From: Lacinutrix sp. C3R15
GTDB taxonomy: Bacteria > Bacteroidota > Bacteroidia > Flavobacteriales > Flavobacteriaceae
Assembly (NCBI RefSeq): GCF_018860825.1
Contig: NZ_JAHKPZ010000012.1
Location: 483,684 to 547,683, forward strand
DNA length: 64,000 nucleotides
Direction of reading: 5' to 3'
A program made the position numbers and the translations under genes. The notes beneath the pieces are model-generated. The model was given only the letters and a program-made list of their open reading frames with translations. It was not told the DNA's origin and searched no databases. How positions within the stretch are numbered: position 1 is the stretch's first letter; each line of letters opens with the position of its first letter. This document shows positions 62,198-64,000 of this stretch, one piece after another.

Positions 62198-62755
62198 ATG
62201 GCAAATACACCTTCTAATATGCTTCCGTTAGGTACAAAAGCACCAAATTTTGAATTGTTAGATACGGTTTCTAACCAAAAAGTAAGCCTTCAGCAGTTAA
62301 AAGGAAAAGTAGCAACTGTTGTTATGTTTATATGTAATCATTGTCCGTTTGTTATTCATATTAACCCAACACTAGTGGCAATAGCAAATCAATATAAAGC
62401 TAAAGGGGTTTCATTTATAGCAATTTCAAGTAACGATGCTAAAAACTATCCGCAAGACGCTCCAGATAAAATGACTATTCATGCAAAGGAAAACGCATAT
62501 CCTTTTCCGTATTTATATGACGAAACACAAAGGATTGCAAAAGCATATGATGCAGCATGCACACCAGACTTATATGTTTTTAATGCCGATTTAAACTTAG
62601 TTTACAGAGGACAAATAGACGACTCAAGACCAGGAAATGGCATTGCTGCTTCGGGATTAGATTTAAGTCATGCTTTAGATTGTGTAATAGATAAAACCGA
62701 AAATGTAAAATTTCAAAAACCAAGTATAGGTTGTAATATTAAGTGGAAAAATTAA
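62198..62755 (+). CDS. Thioredoxin-like peroxiredoxin-type protein
   Basis: This is a 185-residue protein with an AhpC/TSA-type thioredoxin fold and a CNHC active site (MFICNHCPFVIHI). Other family segments are FIAISSNDAKNYPQDAP and CTPDLYVFNADLNLVYRGQIDDSRPGN. No signal peptide is seen. It probably reduces peroxides or disulfides in the cytoplasm. The recombinase begins 5 bp after it, but they are unlikely to be functionally linked. Confidence 0.85.
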   Translation: MANTPSNMLPLGTKAPNFELLDTVSNQKVSLQQLKGKVATVVMFICNHCPFVIHINPTLVAIANQYKAKGVSFIAISSNDAKNYPQDAPDKMTIHAKENAYPFPYLYDETQRIAKAYDAACTPDLYVFNADLNLVYRGQIDDSRPGNGIAASGLDLSHALDCVIDKTENVKFQKPSIGCNIKWKN

Positions 62756-62760
62756 AAATT

Positions 62761-63888
62761 ATGGCACAATTTGAACTATCTAAAATACAGCATAACAACC
62801 AGGAACAAGTAAAAATTGATTTTGAATATAATTTTGAAGTAAAAGAGTATGTAAAGCAATTTCCGTTAGTAAAATGGAGTAATACGCATGGTGCTTATTA
62901 TATTCCGTTTAGTAAAACAAATGTAAATAATTTGTATAAACATTTAAGGGCAAGACAACATGTGGTTGATTATAGTTTGTTGCTACAAGACGTTAATAAA
63001 ACAATAAATAAGCCTGATACAAATAAGGAATTAAAAGCTTTAAAAGAAGATTATTTTGAGCCTATTAAAGGTTTTGTAAAGTGGATGCATCAAAAAAGGT
63101 ATAGTTTAAATACCATACAAACGTATGAGTCTATGCTTATTGTGTTTTTTAAATTTCACAATACAAAACGTATAGAAAATATTACTAATGCAGATTTAAT
63201 AGATTTTAATACCAATTATATTTTAGCAAACAATTATTCTTATACGTACCAAAACCAAATGGTAAATGCCGTGAAGCTGTTTTACAAGCAAACGCATAAT
63301 ATACATATTGATATAGAGACTTTAGACAGACCAAAAAAGAACAAGCGTTTGCCAGAGGTTTTAAGCTTAGACGAAGTAAAAGAAATATTATTTAGTGCCA
63401 CTAATTTAAAACACAAAACTTTATTGTGTTTGCTATACTCATGCGGATTACGCATTGGTGAAGCTTTAAGTTTAAAGCTTACCTCTTTAGATCTGGAGCG
63501 TAGATTACTGCATGTTAAAGCAGGAAAAGGAAAAAAGGACCGATATGTACCTTTGTCTGTAACCATGATTACCCTTTTAAGAAAGTATTATAAAAGTTAT
63601 AGACCCAAGGAGTTTTTGTTTGAAGGACAGTATGGCGGAGAATATTCGGCAGTAAGTTCAAGACAAGTTTTACGCAGAATAGTAAAACGAACCAATATTA
63701 AAAAGCACGTTACGTTACATACTTTAAGACATAGTTACGCGACACATTTATTAGAAAACGGAACTGATCTTAGGTTTATACAAACTCTTTTAGGGCATAA
63801 CAGCCCAAAAACCACTATGATTTACACACATGTAAGCACGATAAGTTTAGAAAAAATAAAAAATCCTTTTGATGATTTTGAAATTTAA
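62761..63888 (+). CDS. Tyrosine recombinase/integrase, Bacteroidota type
   Basis: This is a 375-residue recombinase. Residues 1-90 are an extra N-terminal domain (VKWSNTHGAYYIPFSKTNVN), followed by a SAM-like core-binding domain (95-190) and the catalytic domain. The catalytic residues are Arg231 (GLRIGEAL), Lys253 or 256, His320 and Arg323 (HTLRHSYATHLL), His346 (LLGHNS) and Tyr355 (TTMIYTHV). All are intact. The end KIKNPFDDF resembles the tail after Tyr in integron integrases, but the integron-specific insert between the second and third motifs is absent. It could act on the attC-like elements in the window; this is untested. Confidence 0.87.
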   Translation: MAQFELSKIQHNNQEQVKIDFEYNFEVKEYVKQFPLVKWSNTHGAYYIPFSKTNVNNLYKHLRARQHVVDYSLLLQDVNKTINKPDTNKELKALKEDYFEPIKGFVKWMHQKRYSLNTIQTYESMLIVFFKFHNTKRIENITNADLIDFNTNYILANNYSYTYQNQMVNAVKLFYKQTHNIHIDIETLDRPKKNKRLPEVLSLDEVKEILFSATNLKHKTLLCLLYSCGLRIGEALSLKLTSLDLERRLLHVKAGKGKKDRYVPLSVTMITLLRKYYKSYRPKEFLFEGQYGGEYSAVSSRQVLRRIVKRTNIKKHVTLHTLRHSYATHLLENGTDLRFIQTLLGHNSPKTTMIYTHVSTISLEKIKNPFDDFEI

Positions 63889-63906
63889 TCTACATTTAAA
63901 AAATAT

Positions 63907-63999
63907 AAACGATGTACGAATACATTGATTTACATCTCTTTTAGTTGTAAAACGATGTGTTTTATAAGTATATAAACTAGTTACCAAAAATAGCGTAAC
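63907..63999 (+). other. Repeat-rich sequence after the recombinase, candidate recombination site
   Basis: AAACGATGTA (63907-63916) and AAACGATGTG (63950-63959) are direct repeats 43 bp apart. Two inverted hexamers lie between them (TACATT near 63920 and TACATC near 63931). GTTAC and GTAAC form an inverted repeat at 63980-63999, and the window ends there. Such clusters of short sites are usual beside tyrosine recombinases, but no role is shown. Confidence 0.4.
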
Positions 64000-64000
64000 A

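Noticed and set aside
62761..63888. Calling the recombinase a true integron integrase (IntI)
   Set aside because: The tail after the catalytic Tyr is similar, but the IntI-specific insert before the third motif is absent and no adjoining array is visible.

Overview
The window is about one third G+C and reads as a chromosomal segment of a marine-type member of the Flavobacteriaceae (Bacteroidota). The evidence is family-typical gene content: a fused ccoNO oxidase subunit, 2TM-domain proteins beside a LytTR regulator, a LETM1-related biofilm protein, PUR-alpha-like and long NusB proteins, and four SusC/FepA-type receptors or TonB parts. Promoters carry the Bacteroidota -7 element TAnnTTTG. The genus cannot be fixed from this sequence. 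No rRNA, tRNA or CRISPR array was seen.

Layout. 1-4.6 kb holds the end of a trehalose phosphatase gene, an M1 peptidase, a YdeI-like protein and a hydrolase-OsmC fusion, followed by a 37-bp tandem repeat. 4.8-7.4 kb holds a MoxR/VWA pair. 7.5-25.4 kb is a respiration and low-oxygen region: a Crp/Fnr regulator, the whole cbb3 oxidase set (ccoI, ccoS, ccoNO, ccoQ, ccoP, ccoG, fixH, TauE-like), an amino-acid decarboxylase, a CBS protein, an Rrf2 regulator beside a decayed iron-sulfur repair gene, two universal stress proteins, a lipoprotein cytochrome c and hemN. Five promoters here carry a TGAy-N4-ATCA box, each exactly 35 bp (box start to -7 start) upstream of a -7 element. They look like one Fnr-type regulon.

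25.5-39.3 kb holds YceI, LysE/LysR, a TonB receptor, the LETM1-related protein, and a LytTR two-component locus. In that locus a TPR-like exported protein, a histidine kinase with a fused 2TM domain, two 2TM proteins and the response regulator sit next to a TonB receptor. The receptor and the exported-protein operon have the same 21-bp-spaced direct-repeat operator at the same distance from a -7-like element. 39.5-62.8 kb is mostly housekeeping: guaB, ferritin, HMG-CoA lyase, pyrD, pepT, Hsp20, a siderophore-type receptor, yajC, nusB, leucine dehydrogenase, an ABC exporter, lipid acyltransferase and a thioredoxin-like protein. A tyrosine recombinase lies at the right edge.

The most unusual signal is a roughly 100-bp element found three times (26.2, 43.5 and 58.8 kb), always at the 3' end of accessory genes: a ParE-like fragment, two small unknown genes, and a toxin-antitoxin pair. 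It has two stem-loops, one of which differs in sequence between copies but keeps its pairing, and it is bounded by GTTG cores. This resembles single gene cassettes with attC-like sites. With the recombinase at 62.8-63.9 kb it suggests an integron-like system of Flavobacteriaceae, but no link between the two is shown by the sequence.
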